Source: CAMFLJ01 sp965279255
GTDB lineage: Bacteria > Actinomycetota > Acidimicrobiia > Acidimicrobiales > Acidimicrobilacustridaceae
Direction of reading: 5' to 3'
DNA length: 64,000 nt
NCBI GenBank assembly: GCA_965279255.1
Contig: OZ257146.1
Location: 3,162,001 to 3,226,000 of the forward strand
Below, one piece after another: positions 16,273-24,926 of this stretch. Each line of letters opens with the position of its first letter. Within the stretch, counting starts at the first letter, position 1. The notes under the pieces were generated by a model, which had not been told where the DNA came from, ran no database searches, and worked only from the letters and a program-made list of their open reading frames with translations. Made by a program: the position numbers and the translations under genes.

Positions 16273-18279
16273 GTGCACGCCGCCCTCGGCGACACCCAGG
16301 AGGCGCTGCGCGAGCTGGCGGCCGCCGTGGCCGCCGACCTCGCCGCCACCACCATCGAGGAGCTCCCTCCTGCCGGCGACGCCGACCGGGCGTGGGCCGC
16401 GTTGCGCGACAGCGGCCTGCTGTCGCTGCGCGCCGACGGCGCCGGCACCCTCGAGCTCGTCGTGTGCGCCGAGGAGCTGGCGGCCACCCTGTCGGCCGCA
16501 CCGTTCGTCGGCGCGGCAGTGGCCCATGAGCTGTGGCCCGACGCCCCCGATCGCACGGTGGCCGCCCTCGACGGCACCCTCGCCGCCGATGCCTGGGGGG
16601 CAGACCGGGTCGTCGCCGTGGTCGACGGAGGCCTGGAGGCCGGCCCGGCCCTCGCGGTGGGGCCCACCGCCGACCGGAGCCGCGTGTCGGCCCGCATCGA
16701 CCTGGCCGCGGCCACGTCGCTCGGCCCGGTCGACACCGACCGCCTCGAGCGGGCCGAGCTCGTGGCCATGCTGCTGCTGGCCGCCGACCTCGTGGGCACC
16801 GGACGCGCCGCCCTCGCCGACGCGGTGGAACACGTCACCGAGCGCCGGCAGTTCGGGGTCGCCGTCGGCACCTTCCAGGCCGTGCAGCACATGGCCGCCG
16901 ATGCCCACGTGCAGCTCGTCGGCGCCCGCAACGCCCTGTGGGCCGCCGCCTGGCGCCTCGACCACCTGGGCCTCGAGGCCGTCGCGTCCGTGCGCCGGGC
17001 GAAGGCCCTGGCCTCTGAAGCCGGGCGCGGGGCGTGCGAGACCGCCTGCCAGATGTTCGGCGGCGTGGGCCACACCTGGGAGCACCTCGCCTCGGTGCGG
17101 CTGCGCCGGGCCCTCGTGTCGCGGGCGCTGCTCGGCGACGAGGCGGTGCAGTGGGCCGAGCTCACCGGCGTGGCTCCGACCCGCACCCCGGCCGGCCTCG
17201 CCGACGACGAGGGCTACGACCTGCGCGACGACACCACCGAGGCGGCCTTCCGCGCCGACCTGAGGGCGTGGCTGGCCAGCGTCGACGGTCAGCCCGGGCC
17301 GGGCTGGCACCAACGCCTCGCCGCCGGGGGCTGGGTCGTGGTGTCGATGCCCGCCGACGCCGGCGGGCGGGCGCTGCCCGTCACCTGCGAGGCGATCGTC
17401 AGCGAGGAGCTCGGAGGCGCCGACCGACCCCCTCCCCCTGCCATCGGCCATCTCGCCCACGGCCTCGCCCTGTTCGGCTCGCCCGAGCAGCGGGCCGACC
17501 ACCTCGCCGGGCTGATCTCCGGCACCACCCGCTGGTGCCAGGGCTTCTCGGAGCCCGAGGCCGGCTCCGACCTGGCGTCGGTGCGCACGAAGGCCGACCT
17601 CGTCGACGGCGAGTGGGTCATCCAGGGCCGCAAGATCTGGACCAGCGACGCCAACGTGGCCGACTGGATCCTGCTGTTGTGCCGCACCGGCGGGCCGGGC
17701 CACCAGGGCCTGTCGATGCTGGTCGTGCCCACCACCGCGGCCGGCCTCGGCATCTCCACCATCCGCACCGGGTGGGGGTCCGAGGAGTTCGCCGAGGTCA
17801 CCTTCGACGGTGTGCGCGTGCTGGCCGACGCCGTGGTCGGCGAGCCCGGCCAGGGTTGGGCCATCGCCATGTCCCTGCTCGCCGTCGAGCGCGGCCCGGC
17901 CGACATCGGCTGGATCTCCCGCTTCCGTCGCACCGCCACCCGGCTGCTCGCCGACCCGGTGACGGGCGCCCGTCCCGACGTCGTGCGGGCCACGGCGTGG
18001 CTCGAGGCGCTCGAGGCCACCGTGGCGGCCACCCTCACCGCCCGCACCCTGGGCACCCACGACACCTCGGCCGGCTCGGTCGACAAGCTGCTGATGACAT
18101 GGGTCGACCAGTGGCTCCACGGGGCCGCCCTCGACGCCGGGGGCCTCGACGTGCTCGTCGACCCGGGCGACGACCTCGAGCTCTACCTGTGGGCCCGCGC
18201 CGCCGGCATCTTCGGCGGCACCAGCCAGGTGCAGCGCAACATCGTCGCCCAGCGCCTCCTCGGCCTCCCCCGCCCCTGA
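16273..18279 (+). CDS. Fused double acyl-CoA dehydrogenase (FadE34-like)
   Basis: This 668-residue protein is built from two acyl-CoA dehydrogenase modules in tandem. The N-terminal half (about 1-310) has RRQFGVAVGTFQAVQHMAAD and CQMFGGVGHTWE, typical of the FadE28-like, often non-catalytic subunit. The C-terminal half (about 320-668) has QGFSEPEAGSDLAS, GRKIWTSDANVADW and GIFGGTSQVQRNIVAQRLLG. Mycobacterial steroid side-chain dehydrogenases are alpha2beta2 heterotetramers or, in FadE34, a single fused chain; this gene has the fused layout. That suggests a bulky acyl-CoA substrate such as a steroid side chain (inference). GTG start at 16273, one base after the crotonase stop. Two tandem hairpins follow the stop. 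Confidence 0.86.
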   Translation: MHAALGDTQEALRELAAAVAADLAATTIEELPPAGDADRAWAALRDSGLLSLRADGAGTLELVVCAEELAATLSAAPFVGAAVAHELWPDAPDRTVAALDGTLAADAWGADRVVAVVDGGLEAGPALAVGPTADRSRVSARIDLAAATSLGPVDTDRLERAELVAMLLLAADLVGTGRAALADAVEHVTERRQFGVAVGTFQAVQHMAADAHVQLVGARNALWAAAWRLDHLGLEAVASVRRAKALASEAGRGACETACQMFGGVGHTWEHLASVRLRRALVSRALLGDEAVQWAELTGVAPTRTPAGLADDEGYDLRDDTTEAAFRADLRAWLASVDGQPGPGWHQRLAAGGWVVVSMPADAGGRALPVTCEAIVSEELGGADRPPPPAIGHLAHGLALFGSPEQRADHLAGLISGTTRWCQGFSEPEAGSDLASVRTKADLVDGEWVIQGRKIWTSDANVADWILLLCRTGGPGHQGLSMLVVPTTAAGLGISTIRTGWGSEEFAEVTFDGVRVLADAVVGEPGQGWAIAMSLLAVERGPADIGWISRFRRTATRLLADPVTGARPDVVRATAWLEALEATVAATLTARTLGTHDTSAGSVDKLLMTWVDQWLHGAALDAGGLDVLVDPGDDLELYLWARAAGIFGGTSQVQRNIVAQRLLGLPRP

Positions 18280-18314
18280 CCGACCCCCGCCCCGCCACTG
18301 ACCGACCCCCCCCC

Positions 18315-18364
18315 GAAAGGTGGCTCACCACATACAGCCGGCCGAAGCAGGTGAGCCACCTTTC
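18315..18364. terminator. Long hairpin C1 between convergent genes
   Basis: A perfect 15-base stem (GAAAGGTGGCTCACC and its complement) flanks a 20-base loop that contains the short palindrome GCCGGC. It lies 35 bases after the fused dehydrogenase stop and is repeated almost exactly at 18377-18424. The placement suggests a terminator for one or both convergent genes. Confidence 0.65.
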
Positions 18365-18376
18365 ACCGGGAACGCG

Positions 18377-18424
18377 AAAGGTGGCTCACCACATACAGCC
18401 GGCCGAAGCAGGTGAGCCACCTTT
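18377..18424. terminator. Long hairpin C2, tandem copy of C1
   Basis: This is a second copy of the preceding hairpin with a perfect 14-base stem (AAAGGTGGCTCACC) and the same 20-base loop, 12 bases after the end of C1. The leftward SDR gene ends 14 bases away at 18439. The tandem pair may terminate transcription from both sides; a REP-like repeat is the alternative. Confidence 0.65.
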
Positions 18425-18438
18425 GGGGAGAGCGGGGG

Positions 18439-19212
18439 CTACTTGGGGTCGAAGCGGATGGCGCCGTCGAGGCGGGCCACGTGACCGTTCAGGTAGTCGT
18501 TGGTGAGCAGGTGCTCGGCGAGCTTGGCGAACTCGTCGGGCGTGCCGAAGCGCTTCGGGAACGGGACCTTGTCCTCGAACGTCTTGCGCATCTCCGGCGA
18601 GGCCTGCTCCCACGCCCGGGTGTGGATCGTGCCGGGGGCGATGGCGTTGACCCGAATGCCCGACGACGAGAGGTCGCGGGCGGCGATCACGGTCATGCCG
18701 ATGATGCCGGCCTTGGCCGCGCCGTAGGCGAGCTGGCCGATCTGGCCCTCGTAGCCGGCGATCGAGGCGACCATCACGATGGCGCCGCGCTGGCCGTCGT
18801 CGTCGATCGGATCGAGCTCGTTCATCGCCGAGGCGGCGAAGCGCAGGGTGTTGAACGTGCCGACCAGGTTGAGGTCGACCGTGTCGGTGAAGAGGTCGCG
18901 GTCGTGGGGCGTGCCGTCACGACCGATGGTGCGGGCGCTGCTGCGGGCCCCGCCGGCGCAGGCGACGACGCCGCGAAGGCCACCGAGGTCGGTGGCGGCG
19001 GCGACGGCGGCCTGGGTGTCGTCGTCGTCGAGCACGCTGCCCGCCACGAAGACCACCTTGCCGCCGAGCTCGGACTCGATGGCCTTGCCCCGCTCGACGT
19101 CTCGGTCGAAGACCACGACGTTCGAGCCCTGGCCCACGAAGTAGCGGGCGGTGGCCTCGCCCAGGCCGGAGGCCCCGCCCGTGACGAGGACGGTCGTGCC
19201 GACGAGCTCCAT
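18439..19212 (-). CDS. SDR-family dehydrogenase, probable 3-hydroxyacyl-CoA dehydrogenase
   Basis: This 257-residue classical SDR has TGGASGLGEAT at residues 11-21 (nucleotide loop), VFDRD with the acidic residue that favours NAD, and the catalytic Tyr-x3-Lys in YGAAKAG near residues 162-166. The segment after the Asn-rich region (NLVGTFNTLRFAA) and the VSIAGYEGQIGQ loop resemble type-II 3-hydroxyacyl-CoA dehydrogenases (HSD17B10-like). It could supply the 3-hydroxyacyl-CoA oxidation step of the island. The ATG at 19212 overlaps the amidohydrolase stop by one base (TGATG), so the two genes are coupled. Confidence 0.86.
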   Translation of the reverse strand: MELVGTTVLVTGGASGLGEATARYFVGQGSNVVVFDRDVERGKAIESELGGKVVFVAGSVLDDDDTQAAVAAATDLGGLRGVVACAGGARSSARTIGRDGTPHDRDLFTDTVDLNLVGTFNTLRFAASAMNELDPIDDDGQRGAIVMVASIAGYEGQIGQLAYGAAKAGIIGMTVIAARDLSSSGIRVNAIAPGTIHTRAWEQASPEMRKTFEDKVPFPKRFGTPDEFAKLAEHLLTNDYLNGHVARLDGAIRFDPK

Positions 19213-20495
19213 CAGGCGGTCGCCTTGGCCTGCAGCTCGCCCAGGTCGGGGGCGGACTTCTCGAAGCGGCCCGTGTCGTACGACTTCTCGGACACGTCGT
19301 GGCCCTCGACCTCGGCACGCAGCGCGGCGACCGTGCACTTCTCGCGCGGGCGGATGGCGTAGGGGTCGAACTGGTACCACTTCATGGCGTTCTCGTGGGT
19401 GATCTTGTCGATCTCCACGTCGGTGACGCCGTACTTCGTGGCCGCCGCGGCGAACTCCTCGGGGGCCGTCGGCCACGACGAGTCGGAGTGGGGGTAGTCC
19501 ATCTCCCAGCAGATGTTCTCGATGCCGATCTCGTTGCGCAGCTGCAGGCCGATCGGGTCGGCGATGAAGCAGGTCATGAAGTGCTCGAGGAAGATCTCGC
19601 TCGGCACCTTCGACCCGAAGTCCTGGCCGGTCCAGGCCCGGTGCATGTCGTAGGTGCGGTCGAGGCGGTCCATGAAGTACGGGATCCAGCCGGTGCCACC
19701 CTCGGAGAGGGCGACGCGCAGGGTGGGGTACTCCTTGAACACCCGCGACCAGAGCAGGTCGGCGGCCGCCTGGCAGATGTTCAGCGGCTGCAGGGTGATC
19801 ATGACGTCGATCGGGGCGTCAGGGGCGGTGATGGCCAGCTGCCCGGACGAGCCGAGGTGGATGTTGAGGATCGTGTCGGTGTCGACGATCGCCTTCCACA
19901 TCGGGTCCCAGTGGTCGGAGTGGAAGCTGGGCAGCCCGAGAGTCGAGGGGTTCTCGGTGAAGGTCAACGAGTGGCAGCCCATCTCGGCGACCCGGCGGAT
20001 CTCCTGGGCGGTGAGCTCCGGGTCCCACAGCATGGGGATGGCCATCGGGATGAACCGGTCCGGGTAGGCCCCGCACCAGCCCTCGATGTGCCAGTCGTTG
20101 TAGGCCCGCACCACCGCGGTGGCGAGGTCCTTGTCCTCGGTGCCGAGGAACAGGCGGCCGGAGAACGAGGGGAACGACGGGAAGTTCATCGACGCCAGCA
20201 CGCCGCCGGCGCTCATGTCCTTCACCCGCTCGTGGACGTCGAAGCAGCCCGGGCGCATCTCGTCGTACGAGGTCGGGTCGACGCCGTACTCCTCCTTGGG
20301 GCGGCCGGCCACGGCGTTGAGCCCGATGTTGGGGATCTTGTTGCCGTCGAACTCCCAGACGTCGTCGCCCTTGCGGTTGCGCACGATCTTCGGCGCCAGG
20401 TCGGCGTACTTGGCCGGCATGCGGCCGTCGAACATGTCGGGCGGCTCGACCACGTGGTCGTCCACGCTCACGAAGATCATGTCATCGACGTTCAT
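19212..20495 (-). CDS. Amidohydrolase-2 family metal-dependent hydrolase/decarboxylase (paralogue 2)
   Basis: This 427-residue protein is clearly related to the gene at 13315-14556: VSVDDHVVEPPDMF (DxH metal site), YDEMRPGCFDVHERV, NIHLGSSG and WEMDYPHSDSSWP correspond segment by segment. It belongs to the amidohydrolase-2 (ACMSD-like) family of Zn/Mn hydrolases and decarboxylases. It begins with ATG at 20495 behind GAGGGGATGCC and an AT-rich box at 20524-20540. Its stop overlaps the start of the SDR gene. The presence of two paralogues in one acyl-CoA island suggests successive or alternative carboxyl/acyl removal steps, which is inference. Confidence 0.88.
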   Translation of the reverse strand: MNVDDMIFVSVDDHVVEPPDMFDGRMPAKYADLAPKIVRNRKGDDVWEFDGNKIPNIGLNAVAGRPKEEYGVDPTSYDEMRPGCFDVHERVKDMSAGGVLASMNFPSFPSFSGRLFLGTEDKDLATAVVRAYNDWHIEGWCGAYPDRFIPMAIPMLWDPELTAQEIRRVAEMGCHSLTFTENPSTLGLPSFHSDHWDPMWKAIVDTDTILNIHLGSSGQLAITAPDAPIDVMITLQPLNICQAAADLLWSRVFKEYPTLRVALSEGGTGWIPYFMDRLDRTYDMHRAWTGQDFGSKVPSEIFLEHFMTCFIADPIGLQLRNEIGIENICWEMDYPHSDSSWPTAPEEFAAAATKYGVTDVEIDKITHENAMKWYQFDPYAIRPREKCTVAALRAEVEGHDVSEKSYDTGRFEKSAPDLGELQAKATA

Positions 20496-20523
20496 CAGGG
20501 CATCCCCTCTCGGACCGGAACTT

Positions 20524-20540
20524 GCATATTCTATTCATGT
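20524..20540 (-). promoter_or_regulatory. AT-rich promoter-like box upstream of amidohydrolase 2
   Basis: The stretch GCATATTCTATTCATGT is the only AT-rich patch nearby and lies 29-45 bases before the ATG start of the leftward amidohydrolase. Read leftward it gives ATGAATAGAATATGC, where TAGAAT is a plausible -10 hexamer. The upstream CoA-ligase gene ends at 20580, so this 84-base gap likely starts a separate transcript. The box resembles those near 330 and 14595. Confidence 0.4.
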
Positions 20541-20579
20541 TGGGTCGGAGCGCACCCGGTCGGGCGCCCGCCCACCCGA

Positions 20580-22085
20580 TCAGCCCGCCGTGGCCTCGGC
20601 GGCAGCGGCGGCCAGGGCGCGCAGGGGGTCCTTCTGGATCTTGCCCATGGGGTTGCGCTCGATCACGTCGACCACCAGCACCTGCTCGGGGCACTTGTGG
20701 CGGGCCAGGCCCTTCTCGGTGCAGTGGGCTCCGAGGGCGGCGACGTCGATCGAGGCCCCCTCCCGCAGCACCACGCAGGCGCAGACGTGCTCGCCGGTAC
20801 GGGCATCGGCCACGCCCACCACCCCCACGTCGACGACGTCGGGATGGGTGATCACGACCTCCTCGACCTCGAGGGCGGAGATGTTCTCGGCATTGCGGAT
20901 CACGACGTCCTTGAGGCGCCCGGTGATGTGCACCGTGCCGTCGTCGTCGATGGTGGCGATGTCGCCGGTGCGGAACCAGCCCTCGTCGTCGAAGGCCTTG
21001 GCGTCGAGCTCGGGGTCGAGGTAGCCGAGGAAGCACTGCGGGCCCTTGAGCCGCAGCTCGCCGTCGACCACCCGGCCGGTGACCCCGGCCACGAAGCGGC
21101 CCACCGACGTGCCGATGGCCGTCTCCGACGGGCTCTGGCTCGTGGCGATCGGGAACTCGGTGAGCCCGTAGGACGAGACCACGCCGTTGACCCCGAAGGC
21201 CTCGGCCAGCTCCCGACTGATCTCGGCGGGGATCGGCGCGCCACCACCGACGCACGCCCGCACCTCGGTGAACAGGCTGCCGCCGCTGCGGGCATGGGCC
21301 TCGATGAACGCGCGGAAGAACGGCGTTGCCGAGCCGAGCACCGTCGGCCCGTGGGCGGCCATCCGCTCGGGGCTGGTGGCGGCGTCCCACGTGTCGAACA
21401 GCACCATTCGGGCGCCGCCCCGCAGCGCGGTGGTGAGCATCGTCATGCCCCCGATGTGGGTGAACGGCCAGGCGATCGGGTAGACGTCGCCCTCGGCGAA
21501 CCCGATGCCGTCGAGCATCCCGGCCGACGACGCCATCAACGAGGCGTCGGTGTGGCGGATCCCCTTGGGGGCGGCCGTGGTGCCCGACGAGTAGTAGGCC
21601 CAGCGGTACTCGCCGCCGTCGGTCGGCGGGGCCGGCAGCGTCGACGGGTCGCCCGCCGGCAGGCGCATCTCCGACGGGACCTCGCCGTCGACGTCGAGCA
21701 CCAGCGTCCGCAGGCCCAGCTCCTCGGCCATGGCCGCGTGCTCGAAGCCCCGCAGCACGCGCGGGACGATCATCAGCTCGGTGCCCACCTCGGTGGTGAT
21801 GAGCCCGACCTCACGGTGGCGCAGCAGCGGGATGATCGGGTTCTGCACCACGCCGAGGCGGGCCAGCGCGGCGATCAGCACCGGCGCCTCGAGCACCGTG
21901 GGCAGCACCCACGACACGGTCGTGCCGGGGCCGACCCCGAGGTCGTGCAGGCCGGCGGCGGCGACCTCGGCCGCGGCCACCAGGCCTGCGGCGGTCAGCT
22001 CACGCCCGACGTCATCGGCGAGCAGGACGCGATCAGGGTGCTCCGCACCCGCCCGCGCCACCAGATCCCAGAAGGTGTCCCCCAT
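20580..22085 (-). CDS. AMP-forming acyl-CoA synthetase (CoA ligase)
   Basis: This 501-residue member of the ANL adenylating family activates a carboxylic acid to its CoA thioester through an acyl-AMP. The P-loop-like YYSSGTTAAPKGIRHTD lies near residue 163, the YGLTEFP motif near 300, GWFRTGD near 367, GRLKDVVIRNAENIS near 385, and the catalytic Lys in NPMGKIQKDPL near 482. The substrate is not deducible. It probably feeds the acyl-CoA catabolic genes at 8243-20495. ATG start at 22085, 27 bases after the carD stop. Confidence 0.9.
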   Translation of the reverse strand: MGDTFWDLVARAGAEHPDRVLLADDVGRELTAAGLVAAAEVAAAGLHDLGVGPGTTVSWVLPTVLEAPVLIAALARLGVVQNPIIPLLRHREVGLITTEVGTELMIVPRVLRGFEHAAMAEELGLRTLVLDVDGEVPSEMRLPAGDPSTLPAPPTDGGEYRWAYYSSGTTAAPKGIRHTDASLMASSAGMLDGIGFAEGDVYPIAWPFTHIGGMTMLTTALRGGARMVLFDTWDAATSPERMAAHGPTVLGSATPFFRAFIEAHARSGGSLFTEVRACVGGGAPIPAEISRELAEAFGVNGVVSSYGLTEFPIATSQSPSETAIGTSVGRFVAGVTGRVVDGELRLKGPQCFLGYLDPELDAKAFDDEGWFRTGDIATIDDDGTVHITGRLKDVVIRNAENISALEVEEVVITHPDVVDVGVVGVADARTGEHVCACVVLREGASIDVAALGAHCTEKGLARHKCPEQVLVVDVIERNPMGKIQKDPLRALAAAAAEATAG

Positions 22086-22112
22086 GGGGCGACACCTTCG
22101 CGCACGGGGCGC

Positions 22113-22619
22113 TCAGTCGTCGGCGAGGACGGCGTCGACGCGGTCGCCCGCCTCTTCGAGGGTGACGTCCCAGGAGACGGCGAGCTCGGACACCAGGATG
22201 CGGCGGGCCCGGACCTGCATGGCCTTCTCGGCGCTGGACAGCGACGACTGGCGATCGCGGAGGGCCAGGTTGCGGACGACCTCGGCGCACTCGTAGATGT
22301 CGCCGGACTTCATCTTCTCCTGGTGGTTCTTGAACCGCCGGGACCAGTTGGTGGGCACGCGCACCGAGCGCACGGCCAGCACGGCGAGGACGTCGTCGAC
22401 CTCCTCGAGGGAGATCGCGGGGCGCACGCCCAGGTCCTCGGCGCGGTCCTCGGGGACGGAGACCTTGAGGGCACCACCACGCCAGGACTCGTCGCCGGCG
22501 GCGACCGAGAGCTCCAGGTAGGTGATCTTCTCCCCGTCGACCTCACGAACGGACCGGCCGATGACCTCGGCGGTGCCGTGTGCGGGGTAGATGACCTTGG
22601 AGCCGACTGCGAATTCCAT
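22113..22619 (-). CDS. carD: CarD family transcriptional regulator
   Basis: This 168-residue protein closely matches actinobacterial CarD (Mtb 162 aa). The N-terminal RNA-polymerase-interaction domain begins MEFAVGSKVIYPAHGTAEVIG (about 1-60). The C-terminal helical DNA-binding part includes NWSRRFKNHQEKMKSGDIYE and LSSAEKAMQVRARRILVSEL, with the tryptophan that stabilises open complexes within NWSRR. It stabilises the sigma-A open complex and controls rRNA and growth genes. The ATG at 22619 follows GGAAGGACACC, an excellent ribosome-binding site. A shorter or longer start is unlikely because VGSKVIYPAHG is the family N-terminus. Confidence 0.95.
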   Translation of the reverse strand: MEFAVGSKVIYPAHGTAEVIGRSVREVDGEKITYLELSVAAGDESWRGGALKVSVPEDRAEDLGVRPAISLEEVDDVLAVLAVRSVRVPTNWSRRFKNHQEKMKSGDIYECAEVVRNLALRDRQSSLSSAEKAMQVRARRILVSELAVSWDVTLEEAGDRVDAVLADD

Positions 22620-22899
22620 GGTGTCCTTCCATGCGTGCGAGCCGTCCAGTATGGGGTGGACGACTCGATTCGCCACCGTCGTGACGACCATCCCGGGTGC
22701 CGCCCGGGCGCGCAGAGGGTACGCCATGAGCGCCCCAGCTGCGGAAACGGCGCCGAGCCCGGATGATCCGAACGGCCCGGGCAGTAGCCGGCGGGGGCCG
22801 GTAGCGTGCCGCGCGGCGGACACCTGCGGGGGTCGGGGGACACACCCGGACCTGGACCTCGGCCGGGGGTCGCCCCCAGCCTCGACAGCGGAGACACCC
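22620..22899. promoter_or_regulatory. Divergent intergenic region, carD / SPFH protein
   Basis: This 280-base gap separates two divergent genes, so it should carry promoters in both directions. Upstream of carD there is CATACT about 30 bases before the ribosome-binding site, a possible -10. I see no convincing operator palindrome, small RNA or riboswitch. No open frame here has a recognisable protein. Confidence 0.35.
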
Positions 22900-24903
22900 A
22901 TGAACCTGGTCATGCTCGTCGCGATCGCCCTCGTCGCCCTCGTGGTGCTGGTGGTCGTGCTCCGGTCGTTCCACTCGATCGGGCCGTCGGAGGTCGGGCT
23001 CGTCTCCAAGCGCGTCGGGCGAAAGCTGGGTGAGGACGAGCTCATCGCCCTGAACGGCGAGGCCGGCTACCAGGCCGACCTGCTCATGCCGGGCCTGCGC
23101 TTCAAGCTCTGGCCGGTCAACCTGGTCACCCGCTACCCGTGGGTCCAGGTGCCGCCCGACCACATCGGGGTGGTGTGGGCCCAGGTCGGCGACTCGCTCC
23201 CGACCGGCATGAAGTCGGCGCTCTACAAGCCCGAGTTCGGGAACTTCGCCGACATCCGCGGCTTCCTCGGCAACGGTGGCCAGCGCGGCGTGCAGCGCCC
23301 GGTGCTCCCTCCCGGTACCACCGCTCCGCTGCATCCCGTCGGGTTCATCGTGGCCACCTCCGACCAGACCTTCGGCGAGGTCGTGTCGGAGGCCGCCGCC
23401 AACTCGATCAGCCAGGTCGACCCCAACGCCCTCAAGGTGTTCAACATCACCCCGGCCGGCGAGCGCGACCTCGTCGGCGTGGTGACCACGCTCGAGGGCC
23501 CGGCCTCCGGTGACATCGCCAACCGCATCGGCGGGTTCGACGACATCAACCAGCTCGAGGAGACCACGACCTCGTCGGTGCAGGTCATCCAGGCCGTGCT
23601 GGCCTCCAAGAACAACCTCCACGACAACTACCAGGACTACCAGGCCTTCCTCGACAGCGGTGGCTGCATCGGCCTCCAGCACGACCCCCTGCTCTACGGC
23701 TCGTACCTGCTCAACCCCTTCCTCGTGCGCGTCGAGCTGCGGGAGATGCTCGTGGTGAAGCAGGGCGAGGTCGCCGTCATCAAGAGCTACGTGGGCCTGC
23801 CCACCGAGGACACCTCGGGCACCGAGTTCAAGTTCGGCTCCATCGTGAAGCCCGGCCACCAGGGCATCTGGTCCGAGCCGCTGCGCACCGGCAAGTACAC
23901 GCTGAACCCTCGCATCTACGAGGCCGAGGTCGTGCCCACGTCGATCCTCACCCTCAACTGGTCGCAGGCCAACAGCGAGGCTCACAACCTCGACTCCCGG
24001 CTCTCTCCCATCGAGGCCAAGAGCAAGGAGGCCTTCGACTTCAGCATCGACCTCCAGGTCCAGATCCACGTGCCCGACACCCGGGCCCCCAAGGTCATCT
24101 CGATGGTCGGCACCATGCAGAACCTGGTGAACGAGGTGCTGCAGTCGGCGGTGGGCAACTACTTCCGCAACAAGCTGCAGTCGCTGGGCGCCACCGAGTT
24201 CATCGAGAAGCGCGACACCGTGCAGGCCGAGGCCGAGGTGTACATCCGCAGCTACCTCGACCGCTACGAGGTCGAGACGCGCGGCGTCTACATCCAGGAC
24301 GTCGTGTTCCCCGTCGACCTGGTGCAGGTCCTGACCAGCCGGGAGATCGCCTCCCAGGAGAAGCAGACCTTCGCCAACCAGCAGGAGGCCCAGGAGGCCC
24401 GCGTCTCGCTCGAGCAGCAGCGCGGCGTGGCCGACATGCAGGCCCAGCTGGCCCAGGCCAACGTCTCGATCGAGATCGAGTCGGCCAACGCCAAGGCCGC
24501 CGCCGCCCGGGCCCAGGGCGAGGCCGCCGTCATCACCACCACCGGCAACGCCGAGGGCGAGAAGATCCGCGCCATCGGTGGCGCCTCGGCCGAGGCCGAG
24601 CAGAAGCTGGGCCTGGCCCGCGCCGCCGGCTTCGAGGCCCAGCGGGCGGCCATCGGCCCCGAGCAGACCGCCCTCGTGGCGGCGTTGCGCGAGATCGCCG
24701 CCGGCCACGTGAAGATCACGCCCGACATCGTCGTGGGCGAGAGCGGCGGCATCCTCGCCGGCCTCGGGGCCCTCGGCATGCGGGCCCTGGCCGGGATCGA
24801 AGCTCCCATCGAGGGCCCGGTCGAAGGTGCGGTCGTGGTCGAGCGGGCCACCGAGCCCGACGACGACGAGCCGACCGCTCCCCTGCCGCCCCCGCAGCTC
24901 TAG
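22900..24903 (+). CDS. SPFH-domain/flotillin-like membrane protein
   Basis: This 667-residue protein has an N-terminal hydrophobic anchor (MNLVMLVAIALVALVVLVVV, residues 1-20) followed by an SPFH-type domain. A long Ala/Glu/Gln-rich coiled-coil follows near residues 480-580 (EIASQEKQTFANQQEAQEAR, QGEAAVITTTGNAEGE), the typical flotillin region. It probably scaffolds membrane microdomains or protease complexes; substrates are not known. It is longer than most bacterial flotillins because of an insert around residues 75-330. The ATG at 22900 places the anchor at the N-terminus, and upstream frame sequence lacks support. Its stop is 23 bases from the htpX stop (convergent). Confidence 0.82.
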   Translation: MNLVMLVAIALVALVVLVVVLRSFHSIGPSEVGLVSKRVGRKLGEDELIALNGEAGYQADLLMPGLRFKLWPVNLVTRYPWVQVPPDHIGVVWAQVGDSLPTGMKSALYKPEFGNFADIRGFLGNGGQRGVQRPVLPPGTTAPLHPVGFIVATSDQTFGEVVSEAAANSISQVDPNALKVFNITPAGERDLVGVVTTLEGPASGDIANRIGGFDDINQLEETTTSSVQVIQAVLASKNNLHDNYQDYQAFLDSGGCIGLQHDPLLYGSYLLNPFLVRVELREMLVVKQGEVAVIKSYVGLPTEDTSGTEFKFGSIVKPGHQGIWSEPLRTGKYTLNPRIYEAEVVPTSILTLNWSQANSEAHNLDSRLSPIEAKSKEAFDFSIDLQVQIHVPDTRAPKVISMVGTMQNLVNEVLQSAVGNYFRNKLQSLGATEFIEKRDTVQAEAEVYIRSYLDRYEVETRGVYIQDVVFPVDLVQVLTSREIASQEKQTFANQQEAQEARVSLEQQRGVADMQAQLAQANVSIEIESANAKAAAARAQGEAAVITTTGNAEGEKIRAIGGASAEAEQKLGLARAAGFEAQRAAIGPEQTALVAALREIAAGHVKITPDIVVGESGGILAGLGALGMRALAGIEAPIEGPVEGAVVVERATEPDDDEPTAPLPPPQL

Positions 24904-24926
24904 GGGTCAGCTCCGGGGGGGCAGCT

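Noticed and set aside
18315..18424. Paired identical hairpins considered as insertion-sequence ends
   Set aside because: Only 12 bases lie between them and no transposase gene is near; a terminator or REP pair fits better.
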